From the NCBI GenBank assembly GCA_012064415.1, contig SSNU01003223.1, positions 1 through 13,332 of the forward strand: DNA of 13,332 nucleotides, written 5' to 3'. Shown here piece by piece: positions 1-8,093 of this stretch (position 1 is its first letter; each line of letters starts with the position of its first letter). This DNA is from Gyrodactylus bullatarudis. Taxonomy: Eukaryota > Platyhelminthes > Monogenea > Gyrodactylidea > Gyrodactylidae. A program made the translations under genes and the position numbers. Under the pieces are notes generated by a model that was given only the letters and a program-made list of their open reading frames with translations, had not been told where the DNA came from and ran no database searches.

Positions 1-178
1 GCAATTGACCATGTTTCCTTGTTCTATAGGAAGTTAATGGGGTACTTTTTACTACTTTCGAGCGACTAATAAGGGTATTTGCGAAGCAAGTTAGCTATAA
101 GTAAGGGTCATTCCTGGGCAACAGTAGGACGCAGAGGAAGATGCACGCGATACCGAGGCCCGTATCTTTTTTTGGAGA

Positions 179-665
179 GCTGAGCTTTCTCCAGTTTACA
201 TTTTCCTCTTTTCAGCCCATTTCGTTATCGTGAATTGTGAGCATTTTTTTGCTTTGGTTCGGGCAAAGTCGAAAAATAATTTAGGCCACTTATATTTATA
301 AGCAAGGCTAGTTTTCTAGCTACATGAAAAACATAGCTGGTCAAGCTTTTCTTCTATCTTTAGGCGGAAAGCTGAGCTTTACAGAGTGTGTATTTGCCTC
401 TTTCCAGCCAATCATGCCATCGTGAATGGTGAGCATTTTTTCGCTTCGGATTGGGCAAATCATAGAAAAACTAAACCTCTCATTAATTTTAGCATTGCTA
501 GCCATACAGCTACATGAAAAACATGGCTGGTCGAGTTTTTCTCATATCTTTCGTCGAAGAGCTGAGCTTCTTAGAGTGTGTATTTGCCTCTCTTTAGCCA
601 ATTATGTTATTGTGAATGGTGAGCATTTTTTCGCTGTGAATCGGGCAAAGTCGGAGAAAAACTGA
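179..665. repeat. Tandem repeat, about 190 bp unit, 2.5 copies
   Basis: Copies start with GCTGAGCTT at 179, 371 and 561, so the period is 192 then 190 bp; the third copy stops near 665. Shared blocks in order are GCTGAGCTT, a TTTGCCTCT..CAGCCAAT-like block, GTGAATGGTGAGCATTTTTT, GGGCAAA, CTACATGAAAAACAT followed by GGCTGG-type sequence, and a TATCTTT block at the copy end. A weak TATCTTTTTTTGGAGA stretch before 179 suggests another decayed copy upstream. The copies are clearly diverged from one another. A period of 190 is not a multiple of three, so this is not a coding repeat; an open frame across 426-665 is best explained as chance. The 1-178 flank holds no gene that I can see. Confidence 0.85.
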
Positions 666-716
666 TATGAATAATAATATCTGTCATACAAGAGGAGCAA
701 ATAAATAACGTTTAAA

Positions 717-1166
717 TTATAATCTAATCACATTTTTATAGAGTGGATTCTCATCATATTTTATGTACAAATCATGATTCAAGCCTAAATATATCTTTAT
801 GTATGGATTTACTAAGCTTTCATCCAATTGATAGTCAACTAGGAGTCTATTCCGTTCTCAAATAAAAATTCAGAAAATTAAATATTTCATTCGAAAAGTC
901 TTCTCTAATTTCTTAATCTTTCATATGTGGCCCATGTGAATCTATTTGGTAGGCTTGTAAATGTAAGTATATCTTCCACTGGTTCAATAGTTAGTTTGTC
1001 GATTTTTTTGAATACATTTTCGTCGTATACAATGATGAAATCTTCAAGTGAGAGTTTGAATGACGACTTACAATGATTAATTTTGTGGACCTTAATAGAT
1101 AATCATTATTATACTCTTTCCCATCAGATTTGGTGTTTGATAAATCACTGACCAAAATTTTGATTC
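717..1166 (-). pseudogene. Decayed or intron-split protein-coding region, unknown family
   Basis: Protein-like open segments succeed each other on the minus strand in different frames. Segment 1072-1166 starts after a CAG acceptor-like site and ends at ATCATT|GTAAGT; it includes KILVSDLSNTK. Segment 905-1102 includes LEDFIIVYDENVFKKIDK and ends ATYERLRN-stop. A short segment near 855-925 reads EDFSNEIFNFLNFYLRTE. The last, ending at the TAA at 717-719, includes DYQLDESLVNPYIKIYLG and KYDENPLYKNVIRL. Composition is that of real protein, rich in D/E/K/Y/L with no homopolymer artefacts. The frame changes fit either accumulated frameshifts or short introns: CTAAC near 1010, followed by a CAG, could be a branch point and acceptor, but the phases do not match. 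I do not recognise the family. Confidence 0.45.
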
Positions 1167-1222
1167 CTGAAGCATTTTATAATCCTACTTTGAAGTTAAA
1201 TTTTTGTATAATTTTTTATTTT

Positions 1223-1312
1223 TTATATTTTCACTTCTTGGTCTGATTGAACCTGATATTTTAAGTTCTCAATGGAATGGGACATATCTTTCAAAAAAAA
1301 CAAGTCTTTCAT
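1223..1312 (-). other. Small ORF, possible upstream piece of the decayed gene
   Basis: A 29-codon ORF opens with ATG at 1310-1312 and ends at TAA 1223-1225. Its translation (MKDLFFLKDMSHSIENLK and so on) has a coiled-coil-like spacing of hydrophobic residues and a charged tail. It lies directly upstream, in the minus direction, of the decayed coding region at 717-1166 and could be an exon of the same gene. No clear splice donor joins the two in a compatible phase, so the link is only positional. Confidence 0.25.
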
Positions 1313-1419
1313 TGCTAATTATTGCTTATTATATTATTTCTCAATACGAAAGATATACTCCTAATTAATTAACTCAGTCAATATTAGTCCTGTTGGCCTT
1401 GTATCCTATTTTGATTTAT

Positions 1420-1790
1420 TTAGAAGACTCCCTAAAAAAGCTTGCTGAATCAGATACCGGTGATTACGGATATATGGTTGAAATAGATAAATCTAAGCTT
1501 TCCACATTTATTAAGAACAGTTGTCCCCATTTATTCAATTTAACATCCACATAGGATCAACTTTAGTTTCAGATGAATAGCCTGGATATTCAGATAAAGC
1601 GATTGTAAACGACATTATGTTCATCTAACCAACTCAGAAGAACGTTTTTGAAGAAGATTGAAGAGTAAAAATTCACAAAAATGTCTCTATGAACAGGATT
1701 GGCGGTGAAATAAAAATGTTTGAATATTTTTTCCAGTCATAGAGCAACTACAGTTCTTTAGGAATATCCAGCAAATTAATTGAAGCAGTG
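1420..1790 (+). pseudogene. Relic of IS1595/ISXO2/Merlin-type DDE transposase
   Basis: In-frame protein from about 1420 to the TAG at 1552-1554 contains GYMVEIDKSKLS, which resembles the first catalytic Asp motif (VEIDESK) of ISXO2-like transposases. A second frame beginning at 1551 reads GSTLVSDE, then an in-frame TAG at 1578-1580 where that family usually has Trp, then PGYS. This matches the second-Asp motif (SDxWxxY). The two motifs lie only about 80 bp apart, where about 60 residues are expected, so the centre is deleted. Further open scraps in shifted frames run to about 1790 (NQLRRTFLKKIEE, then SSLGISSKLIEAVL). An AG acceptor-like site at 1422-1423 is probably chance. The family assignment is by motif only. 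Confidence 0.4.
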
Positions 1791-1964
1791 TTATGAGCCG
1801 ATAATCAAAATGCTAATCTAGTAAATATTATAAAGTTGATAATATTATACGGTAGGGATAGATTTTTCAACTCTAAATTCAATTTCATTTTCCCTGGGTG
1901 AAAATCTGGTTCAAGATAAATTTTTGGTTCGAATTAATATATAAATTTTTATCCAAAATTATTT

Positions 1965-1970
1965 TTTATT
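1965..1970 (-). terminator. AATAAA polyadenylation signal
   Basis: AATAAA on the minus strand lies about 33 bases beyond the TAA at 2003-2005. This is a normal place for the polyadenylation signal of the 2003-2744 exon cluster. Confidence 0.5.
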
Positions 1971-2002
1971 AAAGTGGCAGTGATGGCGTCGAAGTTACAT
2001 TT

Positions 2003-2744
2003 TTATAGAGAGTTTATGCAATATTTTTTTTGGTAAATTCGCGAAAAAGTATTAAAATGATAAATCTAAAATAGTATTATTAATCTTTTAGAGACTCTAG
2101 TTATAACTCATTAATAACAGATGTAATTGAAATTTACATCAGAAAGATCATTAGTCTTACTGTAATAGTCTTCAGAACATAGTGAATTTCATTTTTCCTC
2201 TTCACATTTGAGTGGATTTCCAATGGAATCATTAGGTTAGATCGTATCATACGAACAATCAAATAATCTGTATCAAGCTCTTTGTCTGAAAAGTAAGAAT
2301 CCTGTTTTAATGTGATTGATGATATTTCAAGTCATTAATTTGATTCTTACCAAGCTCTCTTCGTGAAAATAACTGTGTATGTAGTAATGACGTTCAGGTA
2401 ACAAACCCGAAATATCACTCATCTCCTGATAAATAAGGGGATATACTTCGTAAATGAACTCCACGGGATCATCAAATTTATTCTTCTTATATCGATCGAT
2501 TTTCTCGTAAGCTATATCAAGCAGTTCAGTATGTGGATTATTAATATTTTTACGCATATTCTCAATTAGTTTCCTGAACAATTTTAAATATTTCGATTCA
2601 TCCCTGAGAATATTGGTGAATAAAAATGAGCCCTAAATAAATGATAAAGGATTCTTACAAAGGATTCTGAGTGAACCAACATCAGAAAAGCAACACAAAG
2701 AAAGCAGGAGAAGTAAATGTTGTCCAAACCCACAAGCGGGGCCT
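2003..2744 (-). CDS. Multi-exon gene (3' part), hypothetical, possibly secreted
   Basis: Exon-like segments on the minus strand, in transcript order. The first is 2659-2744, after a strong TTTTGTTTTTCAG acceptor and before GTAAGA; it carries a hydrophobic run such as YFSCFLCVAFLMLVHSES in one frame. The second is 2351-2603, or 2351-2632 if the acceptor is TTTAG; its frame includes KLFRKLIENMRKNINNP and DDPVEFIYEVYPLIYQEM and ends at TTG|GTAAGA. The third is 2161-2301 (DSYFSDKELDTDYLIVR), ending at ACA|GTAAGA. The fourth is 2003-2065, after a TTTTAG acceptor, ending in TAA. Phases agree for the last three (phase 0) with a 49-nt intron at 2302-2350. The first joins in frame only through a 26-nt gap at 2633-2658, which is very short for an insect. 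Without the last splice the frame ends at 2134-2136. No ATG exon was found upstream, so the model is 5' incomplete. Family unknown. Confidence 0.45.
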
Positions 2745-3110
2745 CTGAAAAACAAAAGAATATTGAATGAAAATTAGTTATGAAACATAAATATTTCTAT
2801 ACATTTAGTTTTATTCTAATTCAACGAAAATGTATGCGAAGAGGCCTAAAAACTAGCATAATATTTTAATTTATTTGACACTACTTTAGTAAGCTATCGT
2901 TCCGAGAAAAATCTCACTATAACTTGACTCACTATATTTTTCATTTTCTAAAATACCATTAAATCATTCGAAAAATCACAATAAATATTTAAAATAGCAA
3001 AAAAGAATAGAGTTCCTAATAAACTAATAGTAAAATTATTTATAATCTTTAGAATATATCAATTTAAGATAAAAGCTAAATAAAAAAAATAATGGAAAAA
3101 CAAAAAAAAA
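2745..3110. other. Gap without a confident gene; one exon-like segment
   Basis: This stretch is very AT-rich. The only coding-like piece is 2886-2947 on the minus strand. It follows a GGTATTTTAG acceptor in phase 1 and reads EKYSESSYSEIFLGTIAY before a TAA. It resembles the start of the exon at 3448-3483 (NYSDIKTLFGL) in phase and in Tyr/Ser/acid content. It could be an alternative terminal exon of the 3111-5968 gene or a duplicated exon. No promoter or other gene is visible. Confidence 0.25.
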
Positions 3111-5968
3111 TTAAATTTGAATGAGTAACCAAGACTTGCTAATTTCTAAATTCGATCGATAGTCAGTCTCTGAATTAGACTTTTCCTGGGTTGGTATTTT
3201 AAATATTTTGGAATACAAATTTTCATTAGAATTTTGATTTTCCTCTGGTTTTGCTTTTTCACTATCAATATTGCTTCTTGATTCTTTATTGACTGTAGAT
3301 TCTAAGAAAATGTATTAAAAATGGTTTTTCCTGCGTGATAAAACTAGTGAATGTCAAATTTTTCATTATTTTCAATGAATGAAGACCAAAAATACTTCCT
3401 TGATTCGTCTACTGCCATAATTTGTTTCTTGGCAAAATGAGTTTCACCTAACCCAAACAAGGTCTTTATATCACTGTAATTTTCTATAATAGAAAACATT
3501 AACATCAACCAACGATAAATAGATACATGAAAAGCCAACTAATTTTCCTTCAGTGATCAGGAATTATAGAAACAATCCTTATTCTCTGATAAGAGCCAAC
3601 CGATCAAATCAAACTTATTGCTAAAACGGTAAAATTAGAGAGTGATTGCCCCCTCTTATTTATTAGTTCATCTGGAATCGTTTTTCTATTATCGATTACA
3701 ATGAAAAGTTTCTTAGTACTTTGTCATTTAGAGTATTTACTGCATAACGAGAGGAAATAATTGTTCTAATAATTAAGTTCCTGAAGAATCTCTATTCTCG
3801 AGATGTAACATTCTCGAAATATATAACATGTACTTATTCAAATGAACTATTTTCTTTTTTGTCTAGATTTCTTTCAATGACTTTTCAAAAATTTTATCAA
3901 CTTATTCTATCCTTTCAATTTAGAAACGCTTAGTGATAGTATAGAATATTGCCAATTTTACAATGACAGTTCTTGAATTGAGAAACAGATTATTTGAAAT
4001 GGCTTACTATCGATTTCTTCGTTGATATGATTATTCTCTAAAACTGTTCTCTCATGTTCGATAATTTCCTCAGCATAGTTTTCTTCGGGATTGTACTCAT
4101 AGGTGTTGTCTAGACATAAAAATAATAGCAAGATTTTAAAATCAGTTTTTTTCTATTCGATAATTATAATTCAAAAATGCAATATCAGGCAAAATAAATG
4201 CAGATCGAATTTTAATTTTATTAGCTGATAATTAGGGCGAAGAGAAAAAAGGCAATTTGAATTCTAAAAAAGAAAAATTCATAATTCGTGTTCATCAATC
4301 AATGATTGTATTATCCTAATCAGAGTATCTCGACTAAAGTCTAGGTGCTTTAAAAAATAAAGACAGGAATGTTCGTCTAATTTTGATCCTGGATATCAAT
4401 ATTTAACTGCTTCAAATCTTTGAAATCGATAAAATTTTTGGATTTGAAAGTTGAAAAAGTGGAAATTTGAAACATTTCCAAAATTACTAGAACGGCCTAA
4501 TTTTGGTCAGATTATATTTTTTTCGGAAATTTTTTTTTGTTTTCAAAACTAATCAGCTCATTTTATAGTGGAATGCAAAAAAATTAATTTTTCCTGACTT
4601 TAAGAATATATATTGAGCTTCTTGTAAAAATAGGAAATTCTCATCTTCATGTCAACTAGCTTTATATGATGAGAATCAAATCTTGATTTGAATAAGCTAT
4701 TTCTATTGGCTTTCTACCGAGTCCCCCCGAAAAATTAGATTTACACAATGAAAATTCAACTAAGATCAAGATGATAAAAAATTTGCACAATCCTTGAAAT
4801 TATGAAAAAAACAATCCTTTACGAAAAGGGCAATAAAATGGCAAGCCTCGTCCAGATAGGCAAAAAAGGCAAACTTATATCCCTTATAAAAAGGTTTAGA
4901 AAAAAAGGACTGAATTTTCAATATTTTATAAGTATTTTAGACCGACTCTCAAAAAAAGGCATTTTGGTCTTCCTACTTATAATATGAAATCGGCTCCAGC
5001 TGCGATGTACAAGTCCAACGCGTATTTTGATCAGGCTCACGTTAGAATCGTTTGGAAACCGTATTAAACTCTTTATAGATTATAGACGCCTACAAATAAA
5101 TTTTTCCTTTCCGCCAGAATGGAAAATTGCAAGGTATTATGATTTGAACCAGGAATTCGATAGCTATCAGACGGTCTAATTTATATCAGGAATCGTTTAG
5201 AATCATTTTTAATATTGCATACTCACAATTTTGTACCGAATAGTCCTGATAATTTTGTACTGAATAGTCTGGATAATTTCGTGCTGAATAGTCTGGATAA
5301 TTTTGTGCTGAATAGTCCTGATGATTTTGAAACTGTGAAATTGAAGATTTTTTTTCGGCAACGTTTGATGATCTAGTTCTTGCTTTCCTAGCAAGTTTCA
5401 ATTCCTATATAGAAGTTATATCAAAAAGTTCATAGTACCTTTTTTAGTTTTTTCAATCTTTTTTTCTTCTATGGTTGTGAGCACCTTATCAAATTGATAT
5501 GTACATACTCGTTTCAGCTTCCTCAATTTCCTCTTACGTCTAGATCTATATATTAAAATCAATGACTATTAGAAAATATAGAAGAGTATTTTGATAAAGT
5601 TATCGGTTCAAAAGATAAGTTGATACCTGAAAATCAAGAATTTTCAATTGAATTAGTCAAGATTTTTAGGTACATCAAGAAAAATTTCACTTTTAGTTTC
5701 AAATCTTCTATGAGTCCTTTTAATGTCTGAAGAAACTAAAATATCAGATAGTATATATGAACAAGACTTGGAGATCTCACTTTGATATGCTATAATATGC
5801 CTTCATGATAGCTCATAGAATATGATTCGGAGAATTATTGATAGCATATTCTTAATTCTTCGCAGTTAATAACCTCTAAGAAAGCGTATTTAGCAAAAAT
5901 TTACAATTAAGCATTAAAGCACCAAAAAGGGGCATACAATTCATGAAAGGAAACACCAAACTTTTCAT
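3111..5968 (-). CDS. Multi-exon secreted protein with Tyr-rich 8-residue repeats
   Basis: Exon chain read by eye on the minus strand. Exon 1 coding part is 5905-5968: the first ATG after the TATA box, reading MKSLVFPFMNCMPLFGALML, a signal peptide, and ending at T|GTAAAT in phase 1. Then at least one unresolved exon; candidate 5674-5726. A 37-nt exon at 5509-5545 (SRRKRKLRKLKR) ends before GTATGT in phase 0. Exon 5227-5404 (178 nt) starts in phase 0, carries a basic stretch and four YxDYSxQN repeats, and ends at GTGAGT in phase 1. Exon 4008-4109 (102 nt, phase 1 to 1) is acidic (EYNPEENYAEEIIEHERTV). Exon 3448-3483 (36 nt, phase 1 to 1) reads NYSDIKTLFGL and precedes GTGAAA. The last exon, 3111-3301, is Asn/Ser/Glu/Lys-rich and ends in TAA. 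If the GTGAAA donor is skipped, the frame runs on to TAG at 3344-3346, with AATAAA at 3285-3290. The product would be exported and largely disordered. Family not recognised; the agreement of phases across four junctions is the main support. Confidence 0.5.
4110..5226 (-). other. Predicted 1.1-kb intron of the Tyr-rich repeat gene
   Basis: The interval is bounded by GTGAGT at 5221-5226 and TTTTTATGTCTAG ending at 4110. It holds no convincing coding sequence on either strand. Lys-rich open runs on the plus strand (4802-4987) are A-run artefacts. A short segment flanked by TTTGTAG and GTGAGC on the minus strand near 5036-5090 has stops in the frame needed for inclusion. Confidence 0.4.
5227..5322 (-). 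repeat. Four 24-bp direct repeats inside an exon
   Basis: Units lie at 5227-5250, 5251-5274, 5275-5298 and 5299-5322. Each is AATTTTGTRCYGAATAGTCYKGAT-like on the plus strand, differing at only a few bases, and a degraded fifth unit begins at 5323. Read on the minus strand, each unit encodes eight residues of the pattern Y-x-D-Y-S-x-Q-N. The predicted splice donor (GTGAGT, 5221-5226) sits exactly at the edge of the last unit. Confidence 0.85.
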
Positions 5969-6073
5969 AAAATTAGTAGATAGGTAAACTATCAAAATAT
6001 TTTAAATTCTTATAAGTAGTACTCAAAACTAATACAGGTAAAAGTCCTGTAAAGTGAGAAGAGATAAATAAAA

Positions 6074-6142
6074 ATCTGACTCTACCCCGTTTATATAGGG
6101 CAAATTTCACTCGAATATCATTGGTTCCCTGTAAGGACCAAT
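6074..6142 (-). promoter_or_regulatory. TATA-box promoter with upstream ATTGG and initiator-like site
   Basis: On the minus strand, TATATAA (6091-6097) is followed 20 bases later by TCAGAT (6074-6079), an initiator-like sequence. An ATTGG motif (CCAAT on the plus strand, 6138-6142) lies about 40 bases upstream of the TATA box. The first downstream ATG is at 5966-5968, which opens the signal-peptide exon; no earlier ATG occurs in the leader. The TATA-to-initiator distance is slightly short compared with the usual 25-30 bases. Confidence 0.5.
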
Positions 6143-6742
6143 CAGAATCGAGGATTGCTCATGGGAGAACTTAGATGTTATTTTCTCCTTTCTCTACAAT
6201 AATGCATAAGAACGCACAAGAAATGAGTTTTTCTTATATTTGATTTCAATAGATATGAAGATATTATTTTTCTCTATCGTATGATATAGTTCTTTTTGGG
6301 AAATAACTTGAAATAATAAAATAAAAAAGTTGATAAAATATTAGAGTAAGACTCATATCATTAGAAAGCTGATCAAAAGCTTATTAATCCTGTAAACTTA
6401 CAATGCTCAGTGGATCATTACAAGGAGTTCATAGGTGTTCAAAGTTCTGTCGTGCTCATTTTTGATTTTGAAATTAAAACTCAATCTTTAAACCTCTACT
6501 TACAATATGTCTAGTGTAGACTTTAACATGGGCATTGATGCCCCTCCCCCCATCCGTATCCACACATTCATCCAATAGTTAATTTGTGTACTACACATTG
6601 TGTAGAAAGGGAAAATTTAGCATTTACATACAGACAACCATTTCACACAACATATGATGGGGTACTCTAGTTCAGATCCCCTTTACTTTTTTTAACATCA
6701 ATAGAAATAATCGTGCGTCAATATACTCTCTAACAAAACAGC
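6143..6742. other. Intergenic region, no supported gene
   Basis: I find no supported coding sequence in this stretch. A minus-strand ATG reading MPMLKSTLDI runs into a perfect GTAAGT donor near 6500. It could be a tiny alternative 5' exon for the downstream minus-strand gene, but nothing else supports it. A small perfect hairpin (CTACACA-T-TGTGTAG) lies at 6591-6605. Confidence 0.4.
6591..6605. repeat. Perfect 7-bp inverted repeat, 1-nt loop
   Basis: CTACACATTGTGTAG is a perfect inverted repeat around a single T. It is a short palindromic site of unknown role, upstream of the ORF at 6743. Confidence 0.6.
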
Positions 6743-7003
6743 ATGGGTTTTTCAAACTCATTTTTCTCTATTGTTTTAGGTCTAGATTTTAAAAATAAAA
6801 AATTGAAAATAAATTTTTATAATGTGAAGTCATACACAGAAGAATTGAGAATAGGATTACCATTACAAAAATGTAAATTGTTCAGTATATCAGCCGATCA
6901 ATTTAATCCTCTCAATTTTAAATGGTTTACAACTAGCTCTATATCGGTCCGTGTTGATCTGATTAATTCGTCATTTTACAACAGTGTAACGAAGACCTGT
7001 TAG
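6743..7003 (+). CDS. Hypothetical small protein or terminal exon
   Basis: An ATG at 6743 opens 86 codons ending at TAG 7001-7003. The N-terminus is hydrophobic (MGFSNSFFSIVLG), followed by KLKINFYNVKSYTEELRIG and QFNPLNFKWFTTSSISVRVD. A very good splice acceptor (TCTCTATTGTTTTAG) ends at 6779. The stretch from 6780 may therefore be the last exon of a spliced plus-strand gene, and the N-terminal residues may be intron. Composition is protein-like and rich in aromatic and beta-branched residues. Its 3' end overlaps the end of a minus-strand ORF by 33 bases. No family recognised. Confidence 0.35.
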   Translation: MGFSNSFFSIVLGLDFKNKKLKINFYNVKSYTEELRIGLPLQKCKLFSISADQFNPLNFKWFTTSSISVRVDLINSSFYNSVTKTC

Positions 7004-7237
7004 CTTGCAATTTGTGAAACTAATTGAGTATTCAGTCGTTCTGTTAAAACTTGAAACTCTAATTGTGATGAAAAAATCATTTTGATTTCCGTATGAATCA
7101 GATCTCATATAGAAGAAACAGTCAATTTGGCCATGATCCATGTTGAGGTACGCCATCAAATATTCAAGCTTCATTAGATCCTTAAGAGATTAGTTAAAAC
7201 AACTTACATTGTGCTCATTAATTGAGTGGTTTTTCAT
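6971..7237 (-). CDS. Hypothetical small protein, split by a 27-nt GT-AG gap or a stop
   Basis: An ATG at 7172-7174 opens 67 codons to TGA at 6971-6973 (for example MDHGQIDCFFYMRSDSYG, and NDFFITIRVSSFNRTTEYSI). The alternating polar/hydrophobic pattern suggests beta strands. Upstream, an in-frame segment from ATG 7235-7237 (MKNHSINEHN) ends exactly at GTAAGT. It is separated by 27 nt ending in ACTAAT..TTAAG from GAT CTA ATG, which continues the frame. Unspliced, this gap contains an in-frame TAA. A 27-nt intron is below the usual insect minimum, so either the true start is 7174 or the upstream piece is decayed coding sequence. Confidence 0.35.
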
Positions 7238-8087
7238 GATTTTTAAGGAAGCTACTTTGCATCATGTATGAATATAAGCATAGCTATAGTTAGATAGTTA
7301 TTAGGAATTCAATTTTGTTAATTTTGAAACACCTGATTGTAGAAGTTACAGTGGTGTACTCCTAATACATATTGACCAAGGAAATTTTACATAAGGCATA
7401 AGTTTATATGTTCTTGGTAATTTATTATTCAATAGGATCGAATTCTTTTGTAGAACTCATGAACGTGTCATCATAACAGTAAGACTCAAAATATTTATAA
7501 GTTGGGTGAAATTTAGGAAGAAATGAAATTTAGGAAGACTTCCTAAATTTAACGTGAAATTCGGGAAGAAATATTTCTACCCCTCTGCCCCAATAGACCG
7601 AAATGTATGTCTTATGTTTATATTACCCCGCCCATATTATCATATTAATTATCCCTCATTTTTAATGAGTCATTATTAATCATTCATAAAACCTACAAAT
7701 TAAAAGATATTTCTGAAATTCTTTTTGCTGTCATACGTTACTACAGCTGTATTTGACAAATGATAAGTATTTTTACAAGAAACTCAATATTTCTATCCAA
7801 CTCGATAACAGAAATTCAGAGAAATTCATCATTATTGGGAAAATTGATCCATTTGACTTTTCATACAGAAGGAAAATGAATCAAAATCTAAAATATGGAG
7901 AATTTAGCTTGGGATAACAATTTTTATTCAAAAATATTAGTTTAAATCATTATAATTTACTAGATTAATTATTAATTTATTCATTTCATAGAAAACTCAT
8001 AATTCAAACCAGGTAGTTCAATCTTCGAATGTGTTAGAAATACAAATTTTATTCAAATTAACTTCATAATCAGCATTGAAGATGTAT
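7238..8087. other. Long intergenic stretch without a supported gene
   Basis: Apart from the palindromic repeat at 7508-7572, this AT-rich stretch shows no open frame with protein-like composition, no promoter and no recognisable repeat. It lies downstream of the rep-like pseudogene, whose polyadenylation signal is at its right edge. Confidence 0.5.
7508..7572. repeat. GAAATTTAGGAAG direct copies plus perfect palindrome
   Basis: Three direct copies of a GAAATTYRGGAAGAAAT-like unit begin at about 7508, 7525 and 7556. The second runs straight into an inverted copy. Together they make a perfect 12-bp inverted repeat, AAATTTAGGAAG (7526-7537), one base, CTTCCTAAATTT (7539-7550). The structure could form a strong hairpin. 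No transposon ends are recognised around it. Confidence 0.75.
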
Positions 8088-8093
8088 TTTATT
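8088..8093 (-). terminator. AATAAA polyadenylation signal of the rep-like gene
   Basis: AATAAA on the minus strand begins directly after the TAA at 8094-8096; another lies at 8048-8053. This suggests that the open region 8094-9175 was once a transcribed unit with its own 3' end. Confidence 0.5.

Noticed and set aside
426..665. 79-codon open frame on the plus strand
   Set aside because: It lies wholly inside the 190-bp tandem repeat, the frame is not kept between copies, and there is no other support.
4802..4987. Lys-rich 61-codon ORF on the plus strand
   Set aside because: It is driven by A-runs inside a predicted intron, with no splice, promoter or homology support.
5405..5438. 34-nt GT-AG intron before the repeat exon
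   Set aside because: It would join frames in the wrong phase; the 104-nt intron at 5405-5508 with a GTATGT donor fits.
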